Of a stretch of 64,000 nt of DNA, positions 34,486 to 42,633 are shown piece by piece. This stretch comes from a bacterium. GTDB taxonomy: Bacteria; Vulcanimicrobiota; Xenobia; Xenobiales; JADMJV01. Location: the NCBI GenBank assembly GCA_018266105.1, contig JAFEBA010000065.1:1-64000 (forward strand). Reading direction: 5' to 3'. The notes under the pieces are model-generated. The model made no database searches. It saw nothing but the letters and a program-made list of their open reading frames with translations, and was not told the origin of the DNA. How positions within the stretch are numbered: position 1 is the stretch's first letter; each line of letters begins with the position of its first letter. The translations under genes and the position numbers were made by a program.

Positions 34486-36612
34486 CTACTGACCGCCCGA
34501 AGTCAAGTGTCGGAAGCCCAGGTTATACATCAAGAAGGCATACTGGTCGGCGGTCAGGTCAATGCCTTTGAGCAAATTGCTGGCGCCGTGGCCGGACTTG
34601 GTGTCAATCCGGATCAGCACCGGGTTGTCAGGGCCCACGGTGGCTTGCATGGCGGCCGCGTACTTGAAGGAATGAGCCGGAACCACCCGGTCGTCGTGGT
34701 CGGCGGTTGTGATCAAGGTGGCCGGGTAACGCTTGCCCTTCTGCAAGTTATGCAGAGGAGAATAGCTGTAGAGGTTCTTAAAGTTGACCGGGTCTTCGCT
34801 GGAGCCGTACTCGGGCTTCCAGTTCCAGCCGATGGTGAAGCGGTGAAAGCGCAACATGTCCATCACGCCCACACCCGGTAGACCGACCTTAAACAGGTCG
34901 GGCCGCATGTTCATGACCGCGCCTACCAGCAGGCCGCCGTTGCTGCCGCCCTGAATGCCCAGACGGTCGGGATTGGTATATTTTTGAGCGATCAGATATT
35001 CAGCGGCGGCGATGAAATCCTCAAAAACTTTGTGTTTGTTGAGCAGCATGCCGGCTCGATGCCAGTCTTCACCGTATTCGGCACCGCCGCGTAGATTGGC
35101 TACGGCGTAGATGAAGCCTTCGTCCAGCAGTGCGATGACGGAGGAGCTAAATCCAGGTGTCAGACTGATATTAAAACCGCCGTAACCATAGAGGAGGACG
35201 GGGTTTTTGCCGTCCTTTTTCAGGCCCTTTTTGTGGACCAGGAACATGGGAACCTTGGTGCCGTCCTTGGAGGGATAGAAGACCTGCTCGACTTCGTAGT
35301 TGGTGGGTTCGAAGGCCAGCTCCGGTTTGCGAAAGAGGGTGCTCTTTTTGGTTTGAATATCGTAATTGAAAATCGTGGCCGGATAATTGTAGCTGCTGAA
35401 GCTGTAGAAGACATTGGTGTCGTCACGCCAGCCGCCAAATCCCGAGGCCGTGCCCAGGCCGGGCAGCTCGACTTCGTTCTCCAGTTGACCGTTCATGGAG
35501 TAGACCTTGATGTGGGTGGAGACGTCTTTCAGATAGTGGGCAAAGAGCTTGTTTCCGGCGGAACTGACGTGGCTGAGCACGTCCGGTCCCTGGGGAATGA
35601 TTTCTTTCCACTGGCCGCTGGCGGGATCGATCTGCACCAGTCGGCCTCGGGGCGCGTCTTTGTTGGTTTCCACCAGGAATTTGCCGTCGACTTCGTCCAC
35701 CACACTGTGCTGGTCATCAGTAATGTCGGCGATCAAAGGTTTCAGTTGACCGTTGGGATCTTTGAGGTCCTGGTAAAGGATGGCGTTCCCATCCTTCCCG
35801 GCCCCTCGATCGGAAATGTCCACGAAAAGATAACGCTCGTCTTCGCTGGTTCCGGCTGAATGAAAGCGCAGCAGGTGATTTGGGTCCTCGTAAATCAGGC
35901 GGTCCTGACTCTGGGGAGTGCCGACTTTGTGGAAATAGATCTTGTGATTTTCGTTCTTGGCTGAGAGCAGATGGCCATCGGCCGGTGCATCGTAGCGGCT
36001 GTAGTAAAAACCGTCGCCTGCCCAGGCTGCTCCAGTGACCTTGGCCCACTCCACCTTGTCATCCAGAACCTTCTTGGTGGCCACGTCCAGCACGTGGATT
36101 TCCTTCCAGTCGGATCCGCCCACGCTCTGGCCGTAGGACGCCAGTGTGCCGGCTTTGTTGAAGGTGATGAAGGAGAGAGAGGTGGTGCCATCGGGGGAGA
36201 GCTGGTTGGGGTCGATGAGAACTTCGGGTGTTCCGTTCAGGCCCTTTTGAACGTACCAGACCGCCTGTTTCTGCAGTCCGTCATTTTTACTGAAGAAATA
36301 ATTGTCACCGTAGTGAAAAGGCAGACCATAACGCGGATAATTGATCAGCTTGAGCAGTCGCTCTTTGATCGCGTTGCGGAACGGGATGGCCTCCAGGTAG
36401 CCAAAGGTGACCTTGTTTTGCTCACTGACCCAGGCCGCCGTTTCGGCGGAATTGTCGTCTTCCAACCAGCGGTAGGGATCGGGTACGCTGGTCCCGTGAT
36501 AGTCGTCGCTCTGGTCGGACTGACGGGTCTGGGGCCGTTGAGGCGGCTCGGCCTGGGTGCCGGGCGCGATAATTCCAAGAGCGAGTAAGCAAAGCAAGTA
36601 ACGTTTTAGCAT
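34486..36612 (-). CDS. Secreted prolyl oligopeptidase (S9A)
   Basis: A 708-residue secreted prolyl endopeptidase. A signal peptide (MLKRYLLCLLALGIIAPGTQA) precedes the family opening YHGTSVPDPYRWLEDDNSAE, a seven-bladed propeller and the alpha/beta-hydrolase domain with RGGAEYGEDWHRAGM, catalytic Ser in IQGGSNGGLLVGA, Asp in TADHDDRVVPAHSFKY and His in DTKSGHGA. It cuts short proline-containing peptides. The ATG at 36612 is chosen for the signal peptide and AGGTGA upstream. The glycine-zipper gene at 36715 diverges from it. Confidence 0.94.
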   Translation of the reverse strand: MLKRYLLCLLALGIIAPGTQAEPPQRPQTRQSDQSDDYHGTSVPDPYRWLEDDNSAETAAWVSEQNKVTFGYLEAIPFRNAIKERLLKLINYPRYGLPFHYGDNYFFSKNDGLQKQAVWYVQKGLNGTPEVLIDPNQLSPDGTTSLSFITFNKAGTLASYGQSVGGSDWKEIHVLDVATKKVLDDKVEWAKVTGAAWAGDGFYYSRYDAPADGHLLSAKNENHKIYFHKVGTPQSQDRLIYEDPNHLLRFHSAGTSEDERYLFVDISDRGAGKDGNAILYQDLKDPNGQLKPLIADITDDQHSVVDEVDGKFLVETNKDAPRGRLVQIDPASGQWKEIIPQGPDVLSHVSSAGNKLFAHYLKDVSTHIKVYSMNGQLENEVELPGLGTASGFGGWRDDTNVFYSFSSYNYPATIFNYDIQTKKSTLFRKPELAFEPTNYEVEQVFYPSKDGTKVPMFLVHKKGLKKDGKNPVLLYGYGGFNISLTPGFSSSVIALLDEGFIYAVANLRGGAEYGEDWHRAGMLLNKHKVFEDFIAAAEYLIAQKYTNPDRLGIQGGSNGGLLVGAVMNMRPDLFKVGLPGVGVMDMLRFHRFTIGWNWKPEYGSSEDPVNFKNLYSYSPLHNLQKGKRYPATLITTADHDDRVVPAHSFKYAAAMQATVGPDNPVLIRIDTKSGHGASNLLKGIDLTADQYAFLMYNLGFRHLTSGGQ

Positions 36613-36714
36613 GGTCACCTGTTTGCAATTCGGTGACATCTTTCCTTGGGGGTCGGGCTAAGCTAATGGTGGCAGGTTTTCCGCCAGAGAGGCCGCCGAC
36701 GCCGGAGGTTTTGC

Positions 36715-37074
36715 ATGCAAGTCACTCAACGTTCGTTTTCACCGATCTTAAGGCCTACGCTCTACAAACAAGATGGTGGCCCCCCGCCCGAGAAATGGGA
36801 CAAGGCCGTGTTGGGCGGGCAAATCGCCGGAGGCTTGGCGCTCGGAGCCGGTCTGGGTTACGTCGGCATGGATCTGGGCATTCGCGTGGGCCTGAGTAAC
36901 GGCATGCAGGCCCTGGGGGGACATCCCGCGGCTCAGATTCTCTCCCTGTTTGTGGTTGGCCTACCCCAGGCTGTTTTAGGGGCCGCCATCGGCGGCGGAG
37001 TCGGCGCGGCCGTGGGCGTCGGGGCCGGGGCCTACCTGGGAGGAAAAGTCGGGGAGCATTTTTCCCGGGCTTAA
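36715..37074 (+). CDS. Glycine-zipper small membrane protein
   Basis: A 119-residue protein with a polar N-terminus (MQVTQRSFSPILRPTLYKQD) and two Gly/Ala-rich hydrophobic stretches (about residues 34-60 and 85-110: AIGGGVGAAVGVGAGAYLGG) with many GxxxG steps. It has GGAGG 6 bases before the ATG and an excellent terminator after the stop. Layout and N-terminus resemble the gene at 6581-6946, so these form a small local family. Function unknown; membrane oligomer formation is the obvious possibility. Confidence 0.7.
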   Translation: MQVTQRSFSPILRPTLYKQDGGPPPEKWDKAVLGGQIAGGLALGAGLGYVGMDLGIRVGLSNGMQALGGHPAAQILSLFVVGLPQAVLGAAIGGGVGAAVGVGAGAYLGGKVGEHFSRA

Positions 37075-37125
37075 AGTTAAACAGGCCTCAATTGGGCAAT
37101 GTAGGATAATTCTGGCCCGGTCACT

Positions 37126-37154
37126 AAAGGCCGCCCTACCCGGGGCGGTCTTTT
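37126..37154 (+). terminator. Intrinsic terminator
   Basis: An 11-bp stem formed by AAAGGCCGCCC (37126-37136) and GGGCGGTCTTT, with one G-T pair and a short loop, ends in a T-run (37151-37154). It terminates the glycine-zipper gene 50 bp upstream. The run of A on the 5' side also makes it weakly bidirectional. Confidence 0.85.
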
Positions 37155-37239
37155 GCGCGTTGATAGTTTGTTGACAGGCATCCCATAGGCTGCTCCTCCC
37201 GGCCTCGGTCGGACACTCACATCCCATTGGGAGGCATTT

Positions 37240-39294
37240 GTGAACCATAAAACTTTAGCCAGCGGCCTGCTTTTGAGCGCCGCTCTCGCCATCAGTGGCT
37301 GCGGCAGCGACACCGTCACCAGCGGCAATACCGTCTTCGTCAATCAGGGCGGCTCCAGTGTGACCATCGACCCGTCACTCTCAGGAATTTTTCCGCGCAA
37401 TCCATTCCTGACCACGGCCGCCCAGCAACTGGCCGCTCGCATCATTGGCACGGACGGCTCGATCCTGGACGTCACCAACCAGGTGATCTGGGCCTCTTCG
37501 GATGCCACCACCGCCACGGTCAGCTCGGGTGGACTGGTCACCCCCATTCGTGCCGGGGTCGCCATCATTACGGCCGGTTCCAACGGTGCCTCAGCCGCCA
37601 CTAAGGTGACCGTCAACAAGGCGATTGGGCGCGACTTTACCTCGCGCGTTCAGGACCGCATCGCGGTTGGAGCCGGCAAGATCATCACGGTCGGCACAGG
37701 CGGCAAGATTTTGAGCTCGACCGACGGCCTCACCTGGACCTCTGTCAATTCGGGCACCACTTTTGACCTGCTGGGGCTCACCTTTGCCAACAATCAGTTC
37801 GTGGCCGTGGGTCAGTTCGGCGTGATTCTGACCTCTGCGGACGGCGCCACCTGGACCTTGAGGGATGCTCCTTTTACCGGCTCTCTCAACGGGGTTAGCT
37901 TTGGTGCCGGTAAGTTCGTGGCCATCGGAGCCGGCGGGGCTGAAGTCGTGTCGACCGACGGGGTTACCTGGACCCTGGGCGCCACCGGCACGACCAATGA
38001 CCTGCAGGATGTGCTCTTTGCTAACAGCCTCTTTGTGGCCAGCGGCGCCAACGGAGCCATCCTCACCTCCTCCGACGGAACCGCCTGGACCGCGCGCACC
38101 AGCGGCAGCTCAGCTAGCCTGCAAGGCCTGGCTTTCGCGAACTCCAAATTCGTAGCTGTGGGGAGCGGCGGAACCGTTCTGACCTCGGCGGATGCTATCG
38201 CCTGGGCTCCCCAGACCTCGGGCACGTCTTCGGCCCTCAATCGAGTTGGTTTTGGAAACAGCAGGTTTGTGGCTGTAGGAAGCGGCGGCACGGTGATCAG
38301 TTCGCCCGACGCCGTTACCTGGACCTCCGCCAGCGTTGGCCTCCAGCCCCTGTTCGGCATCGGGGTTCTCAACAATCTCTTTGTGGCCACCGGCAGCGAG
38401 GGCGGCACCTACACCTCTTCCGACGCTGTGACCTGGAACCTGGTGAACGCCGGGGCGCGTGATCAGCTTGACCAGGCGACCTTTGTCAATAACCTCTTTA
38501 TCGCCACCGGCGGAGGTGGAGCAGTGGGTCGCCTGGCCACTTCAACCGACGGAGTGGTCTGGACCAATCGCCTCAACCCTGCTCCAAACGAGGCCCTGCG
38601 TGGCGCCGCTTTTGGTAGCGGCAGATTTGTAGTGGTGGGTTCGCGAGGGACCATCCTGACTTCTACGGACGGAGCGACCTGGACCATCACACCTTCGGGA
38701 ACAACCGATTCCTTGGCCTCCGTCGTCTTTGGCGGCAATCAGTTCGTGGCCACGGGAACGGGCGGACGAATCCTGACTTCACCGGATGGATTGACCTGGA
38801 CCACTCGAACCTCTGGTGTGGCTGTGGAGCTGAATGGATTGACCTTTGCCGACAATCAGTTTGTGGCGGTCGGCACGACGGGTACGGTTCTGACTTCGCC
38901 TGACGGCGTGACCTGGACACCCCGAGTCGGGAATACCGCCGGCAAGCTCAACGCCGTCATCAAGGGCGGAAACCTGTATGTGGCGGTGGGCGATTCTTCC
39001 ACCATCATCACCTCTCCAGATGCCATCACCTGGACGGCGCGCTCTACCGGGATCGCCAACCGAGCTTTCGCCAGCGTCGCCTTCCAGAATGGTCTGTTCG
39101 TGATCGGGCACGGCAGTCGCTTTACCAATGCTGCTGTGGGCTCGTTTACCTATGGAGCCACCACCAATAACGTGTTTACCTCGACTGACGGCATCACCTG
39201 GACCCAGGTGTTTAACACCACCGGCGGTGGTGTGACGGTGGGGGCCGGTCAGTTCCTTTCCGTCGGACAGACGACCCTGGTGACTTCGCCTTAG
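37240..39294 (+). CDS. Repeat lipoprotein: BIG2-like domain plus 13 propeller-type repeats
   Basis: A 684-residue lipoprotein. The signal sequence ends in the lipobox LAISGC (Cys21). Residues 60-125 look like a bacterial Ig-like BIG2 domain (VIWASSDATTATVSSGGLVT). The rest is about 13 tandem repeats of some 40 residues with the pattern FVAVGSGGTVLTSPDGVTWT, recalling Ycf48-like or sialidase-type beta-propellers, so it probably forms one or two propellers on the cell surface. It starts with GTG, with GGGAGG 7 bases upstream. Its stop overlaps the convergent anti-sigma gene by four bases. Confidence 0.8.
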   Translation: MNHKTLASGLLLSAALAISGCGSDTVTSGNTVFVNQGGSSVTIDPSLSGIFPRNPFLTTAAQQLAARIIGTDGSILDVTNQVIWASSDATTATVSSGGLVTPIRAGVAIITAGSNGASAATKVTVNKAIGRDFTSRVQDRIAVGAGKIITVGTGGKILSSTDGLTWTSVNSGTTFDLLGLTFANNQFVAVGQFGVILTSADGATWTLRDAPFTGSLNGVSFGAGKFVAIGAGGAEVVSTDGVTWTLGATGTTNDLQDVLFANSLFVASGANGAILTSSDGTAWTARTSGSSASLQGLAFANSKFVAVGSGGTVLTSADAIAWAPQTSGTSSALNRVGFGNSRFVAVGSGGTVISSPDAVTWTSASVGLQPLFGIGVLNNLFVATGSEGGTYTSSDAVTWNLVNAGARDQLDQATFVNNLFIATGGGGAVGRLATSTDGVVWTNRLNPAPNEALRGAAFGSGRFVVVGSRGTILTSTDGATWTITPSGTTDSLASVVFGGNQFVATGTGGRILTSPDGLTWTTRTSGVAVELNGLTFADNQFVAVGTTGTVLTSPDGVTWTPRVGNTAGKLNAVIKGGNLYVAVGDSSTIITSPDAITWTARSTGIANRAFASVAFQNGLFVIGHGSRFTNAAVGSFTYGATTNNVFTSTDGITWTQVFNTTGGGVTVGAGQFLSVGQTTLVTSP

Positions 39295-40043
39295 TGAGTC
39301 GCAGTCTCCCGGGCTTTCGGGCCCGGGAGGCTGTGTTCCAAGGGAGCAGCGGTGGGATAGGTGCGCACCGGCAGTCTGGGGTGGATCACGATGTAGGGCC
39401 ACTCCGGCTGCTGCCGAGTGAGAACGAAAACTTTGCCGTCACTGATCTGCCTCACCCTGAGCGAGCCGGCGTTCAAGTGCACGCGGCTCAGGCCGTTGAG
39501 GTGATACACCTCAAAGTCGGTTCCAATCGGTTGCACCTGGATTTGGTCGGTTTCCACCGTCAGTTTTCCGCCCTTTTCCTGGATGCGCAACTGGCCAGCG
39601 AGCAGACGCAGACTGCTGGTTTTGACTCGTTCTAATTGGGTTTGGGGCCCCATTTGCACGGTTTGGCCAGCGATCTGGATGGTCCGCGGGCGGGAGCCCG
39701 TTTCCCAGTGGCTCGTACTCTGAGCCGGGCTGGAGCCAGAGTCAGCCGGAGCAGTTCTGTTTCTGCGGGGCGGGGCCAGGAGCAGTCCGCCCAACACCAG
39801 CAGAATGGGGATGGAGATCGCCAGTCCCGAGAACAACGGTCGGTAAGTGCGCTTTTGGTGATAAGGCTCCTCCTCGTCCCAGGTTCGGGTGCGGCCCTGC
39901 ATTCGGCGCAGGGCATCAACGTCCAGTCGGCAGCGGCTGCACTCCTCCAGATGCTCCTCGAAAAGCAGCCGATCTTTCAGGCGTCCTTCCACGTAGTCGC
40001 TGGCGGCCTGAGATTCAGGTCCGTGCCATTGGTGTTTATCCAC
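39291..40043 (-). CDS. FecR-like anti-sigma factor with zinc-finger motif
   Basis: A 250-residue single-pass membrane protein. An N-terminal zinc-finger anti-sigma motif (HLEECSRC, the HxxxCxxC pattern near residues 31-38) is followed by a membrane helix (about 70-90: LAISIPILLVLGGLLLAP) and an outer FecR-like beta domain (LAGQLRIQEKGGKLTVETDQ; VQPIGTDFEVYHL). It should hold an extracytoplasmic sigma factor inactive until a signal arrives outside, yet no sigma factor gene lies beside it. A CCCGGGC/GCCCGGG hairpin (about 39308-39329) lies in its C-terminal codons. Confidence 0.75.
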   Translation of the reverse strand: MDKHQWHGPESQAASDYVEGRLKDRLLFEEHLEECSRCRLDVDALRRMQGRTRTWDEEEPYHQKRTYRPLFSGLAISIPILLVLGGLLLAPPRRNRTAPADSGSSPAQSTSHWETGSRPRTIQIAGQTVQMGPQTQLERVKTSSLRLLAGQLRIQEKGGKLTVETDQIQVQPIGTDFEVYHLNGLSRVHLNAGSLRVRQISDGKVFVLTRQQPEWPYIVIHPRLPVRTYPTAAPLEHSLPGPKARETATH

Positions 40044-40099
40044 TGTTCTTCTTTTGCCCCAATCGGGGAGTTTTCTCCTAGGGGGTGAAGAAAAGGGCC

Positions 40100-40918
40100 A
40101 TGAAAATACTTGTGACCGGCTCGGCTGGCAAACTGGGGCTCTACTTAACGAGAAGTGCTGAGGTGCTGGGGTGCGGGCGCAAGGATTTCGACCTGGCCCA
40201 CGACTTTTCGAGCTACCTCGAGCGGGTTGCGCCTGATGCCGTGATTCACACCGCTGCTCTGTCGGCCATTTCGGACTGTTTGAGTCAGCCTGATCTGGCC
40301 GATCGGGTCAATCATCTGGCCTCGGCTCGACTGGGAGGCTGGTGCCGCGATCGGGGAGTGCGTATGGTCTATGTTTCCACCGATATGGTCTTTGATGGCG
40401 AGCGAGCTCCCTATGATGAGGAGTCCGAAGCCGAGCCCCTCAGCGAGTATGGACGTTCCAAGCTTCGTGGCGAACAGGCCGTATTAGAGCAAGGGCACCT
40501 GGTGGCACGGGTTGCCCTGATGGTGGGGCCGGCACTGGGGGAGCGGCAGAGTTACTATGACCAGCTTGTGAGTCACCTGAGGGCGGGCCAGAGCGTTTCG
40601 CTGTTTCGGGACGAGTGGCGTGGAATGTTGAGTTACGAAGACGCCGCGTTGGGGCTGCTGCAACTGGTGCGCGGCCAGGGCTCGGGCCTGGTGCATCTGG
40701 CCGGCCCCCGCCTGTCACGTCTGGAATTGGGCCAGCATCTAGCCTCCGCGCTCGGATGTCCCGAGCTTGTCCGTGCCGGCCAGCGTTCAGACTACCCTTC
40801 TCCCGAGCCTCGCCCTCGCGATCTGACCATGGTCAGCCGGCGCCTTGCGGAGCTGCTTCCCGGCTGGCGTGCACGCTCGGTGGAAGAACAGATGAAATCC
40901 TGGCTTGGAGAAGCTTGA
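40100..40918 (+). CDS. RmlD-like dTDP-4-dehydrorhamnose reductase family protein
   Basis: A 272-residue extended-SDR reductase. The NAD(P) motif is VTGSAGKLGLYL. AVIHTAALSAISDCLSQP, the catalytic-region VYVSTDMVFDGERAPYDEE and the active-site YGRSKLRGE (YxxxK) follow. These are RmlD features, acting in dTDP-rhamnose synthesis or a related reduction of a nucleotide sugar; without rml neighbours, the substrate is not certain. The ATG at 40100 is preferred to an in-frame GTG at 40085. Its stop codon lies inside the -35 element of the tRNA-Tyr promoter. Confidence 0.85.
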   Translation: MKILVTGSAGKLGLYLTRSAEVLGCGRKDFDLAHDFSSYLERVAPDAVIHTAALSAISDCLSQPDLADRVNHLASARLGGWCRDRGVRMVYVSTDMVFDGERAPYDEESEAEPLSEYGRSKLRGEQAVLEQGHLVARVALMVGPALGERQSYYDQLVSHLRAGQSVSLFRDEWRGMLSYEDAALGLLQLVRGQGSGLVHLAGPRLSRLELGQHLASALGCPELVRAGQRSDYPSPEPRPRDLTMVSRRLAELLPGWRARSVEEQMKSWLGEA

Positions 40919-40943
40919 CATAACCGGTCCGTGTGGCTACTAT
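40915..40943 (+). promoter_or_regulatory. Sigma-70-type promoter of tRNA-Tyr
   Basis: TTGACA (40915-40920), a 17-bp spacer and TACTAT (40938-40943) form a near-consensus housekeeping promoter placed so that transcription starts about 7 bases before the tRNA at 40957. The -35 box overlaps the TGA stop of the RmlD-like gene. Confidence 0.85.
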
Positions 40944-40956
40944 AAGCCCGCTACCT

Positions 40957-41043
40957 GGGTAGGTGGCCGAGTGGACAATGGCAGCAGACTGTAAATTTGC
41001 CGGGCTTCGCCCTACGTGTGTTCGAATCACACCCTGCCCACCA
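40957..41043 (+). tRNA. tRNA-Tyr (GTA)
   Basis: An 87-base class II tRNA with long variable arm. The acceptor arm GGGTAGG pairs with CCTGCCC (one U-G pair), and the terminal CCA is encoded (41041-41043). The anticodon loop CTGTAAA has anticodon GTA at 40991-40993, and its stem GCAGA/TTTGC pairs. The T arm GTGTG-TTCGAAT-CACAC is canonical, and the variable arm has CGGGC-TTC-GCCC. Tyrosine identity is clear. Confidence 0.97.
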
Positions 41044-41047
41044 ACGC

Positions 41048-41076
41048 AAGAGCCCTGAGAAATCGGGGCTTTTTTC
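41048..41076 (+). terminator. Terminator after tRNA-Tyr
   Basis: AAGAGCCC can pair with GGGGCTTTT around a loop of about 10 bases (41048-41070), followed by a T-run (41070-41075). It ends the short tRNA transcript. Confidence 0.8.
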
Positions 41077-41198
41077 TTTGTGTCGAAGGCTTAACTTGCT
41101 TGTCAGCCTGGGCCTGAACTTTTGACGGGCGTTTCACGGACCTCCTTCGACCAGGGTGGCACTCTGACTGAGAAATCAGTCAAAGGAAGTCCAACCCC

Positions 41199-42134
41199 AT
41201 GCTCAGCAAGCTCAATGGTTTCAGCCCCCTTTCCGATCCGAGAGTCCGCTCGGTTCCGGTCGAGCACCCGGTCCCGCACGAGCAGGACCGATTTGAGTCG
41301 ACTCCGGTCGGTTGGAAGCCCTGGGCGGCTGTGAGCCTCAGTCTGATGGGGGCTATTCCCGGTATGGCGGCCGCCCGGCCCGCCCAGGCGCAGGTTCAGG
41401 TGACCTGGACTTCGCCCGTTCGCTATCCAAGTCAAGTAACCGAAGCCTTGAAGCCACTGCAAGAAGAGGTTTTGGTCCAACTCCAGTCGGCTCGCGCGGA
41501 GCGCCGGGCGGCCCTGGCTCTGCCGGAAGGAGCCCAGCGGGACCGTCAACTGAGCGCGGCTTTACAGAAGTTGGAAGCAAGCCTGGAATTGTGGCAGGGC
41601 CTCTTTCAAGTCCATAACGGTCTGGAACAGATGTCCAGCGATGATCCGTATATCCGTTGGGAGGGCGCTCCCCGGCTGAACGAAGCCGAAAGCGCTCTGC
41701 AAAAGGCGGCCCAACACTATCGCTTCTTCGAACAGAAGGGGCAGCAAGATCTGGTCAGGGTACACAACCTGGTCAACAAGCTCTCGTGGGAAGACACCTT
41801 CGCTCCACCCGGTCTCAAGCTCCAGGACGCCCCCTGGGCTCAGCACGCCACCACCCAAGACTTGCTGCAAGTTCTCTCGAACATGAATGTGGCCGACGGT
41901 CGGGCCGGCAACGGTGGTGCCGAAGCGCTTGCGGAAGCGACCCAGGAGCTGGCCCAACTCCGCCAACAGGCCTGGGCCATGCCTCACGCCAGTGCGGACC
42001 AGGAAGAGGCCCGCAGCGCCAGGATTAACGAGGTGGCTCAGGAGTCCGAGGCTCATCGCCATCGTCGCAACGGAGCCTTTCAAATGCATCTGCAGTTGCA
42101 GCGTCTGAATTTACAAACAACCGGTCCAGCCTGA
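41199..42134 (+). CDS. Helical protein of unknown function with internal signal-like segment
   Basis: A 311-residue protein I do not recognise. A 40-residue polar N-terminus is followed by a hydrophobic signal-like stretch (about residues 43-66, ending PAQAQV) and then long, Gln/Glu/Ala-rich helices, probably coiled coil (EEVLVQLQSARAERRAALAL). AAGGAAG lies 9 bases before the ATG. The ending is QRLNLQTTGPA. The late hydrophobic segment may mean a long cytosolic tail before export, or an in-frame later start. Confidence 0.6.
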   Translation: MLSKLNGFSPLSDPRVRSVPVEHPVPHEQDRFESTPVGWKPWAAVSLSLMGAIPGMAAARPAQAQVQVTWTSPVRYPSQVTEALKPLQEEVLVQLQSARAERRAALALPEGAQRDRQLSAALQKLEASLELWQGLFQVHNGLEQMSSDDPYIRWEGAPRLNEAESALQKAAQHYRFFEQKGQQDLVRVHNLVNKLSWEDTFAPPGLKLQDAPWAQHATTQDLLQVLSNMNVADGRAGNGGAEALAEATQELAQLRQQAWAMPHASADQEEARSARINEVAQESEAHRHRRNGAFQMHLQLQRLNLQTTGPA

Positions 42135-42183
42135 GGAACTTTTTGGACTCGCCCCAGCCGGCCCAGAGGTCTACATTGGACCT

Positions 42184-42633
42184 ATGAAAAGCGAAGCTCA
42201 AACCAATTCTCGCCAGTATTTCCTCTATTTGGGTGGACTTTATCTGCTGGGAGGGCTTCTCATTTGCGGACTGCAGCTCAGTCAGGGCCAGGGCTTGAGT
42301 GGGCCGAAAGACCATCTGGGCTTGTTCTTGCTGGCGAAAGGCCTGCCTTTGTTTGTGTGCGGACTCCAATTTAAGGGTTGGATTCAGCAGCGTCCGTCCT
42401 GGCTCCGGGGTGTGACGGTGTTCAGCATGGCGCTCAGTTCCCTGGCCTTCGGTTCAGCCATGTGGAGTTCTGGACCGGGCACCCCCTTTGTAGGTGACCT
42501 GTTCCTGGCCGGAATGGGTCGACAATTGCTGGAAGCCGCTATTGCTGAGAAGCCGAAGCCTTCATCCAGCCACCGATCTCCAGCACTGAATCCAGCAGAA
42601 GGTCCAGGTCGGACTGACGAGTGCGGTGATTGA
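42184..42633 (+). CDS. Four-helix membrane protein of unknown function
   Basis: A 149-residue membrane protein with about four hydrophobic helices (residues 12-32, 46-62, 73-93, 100-115) and a polar tail rich in Ser and Pro. I recognise no family. The last 95 bp overlap the convergent PLP decarboxylase gene, so its polar tail coincides with the antiparallel coding of the decarboxylase C-terminus. An alternative is that the true stop of function lies earlier and the tail is tolerated extension. Confidence 0.55.
   Translation: MKSEAQTNSRQYFLYLGGLYLLGGLLICGLQLSQGQGLSGPKDHLGLFLLAKGLPLFVCGLQFKGWIQQRPSWLRGVTVFSMALSSLAFGSAMWSSGPGTPFVGDLFLAGMGRQLLEAAIAEKPKPSSSHRSPALNPAEGPGRTDECGD

Noticed and set aside
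37172..37200. TTGACA at about 37173 as promoter of the repeat lipoprotein.
   Set aside because: No acceptable -10 box lies 16-18 bp downstream, so I did not annotate it.
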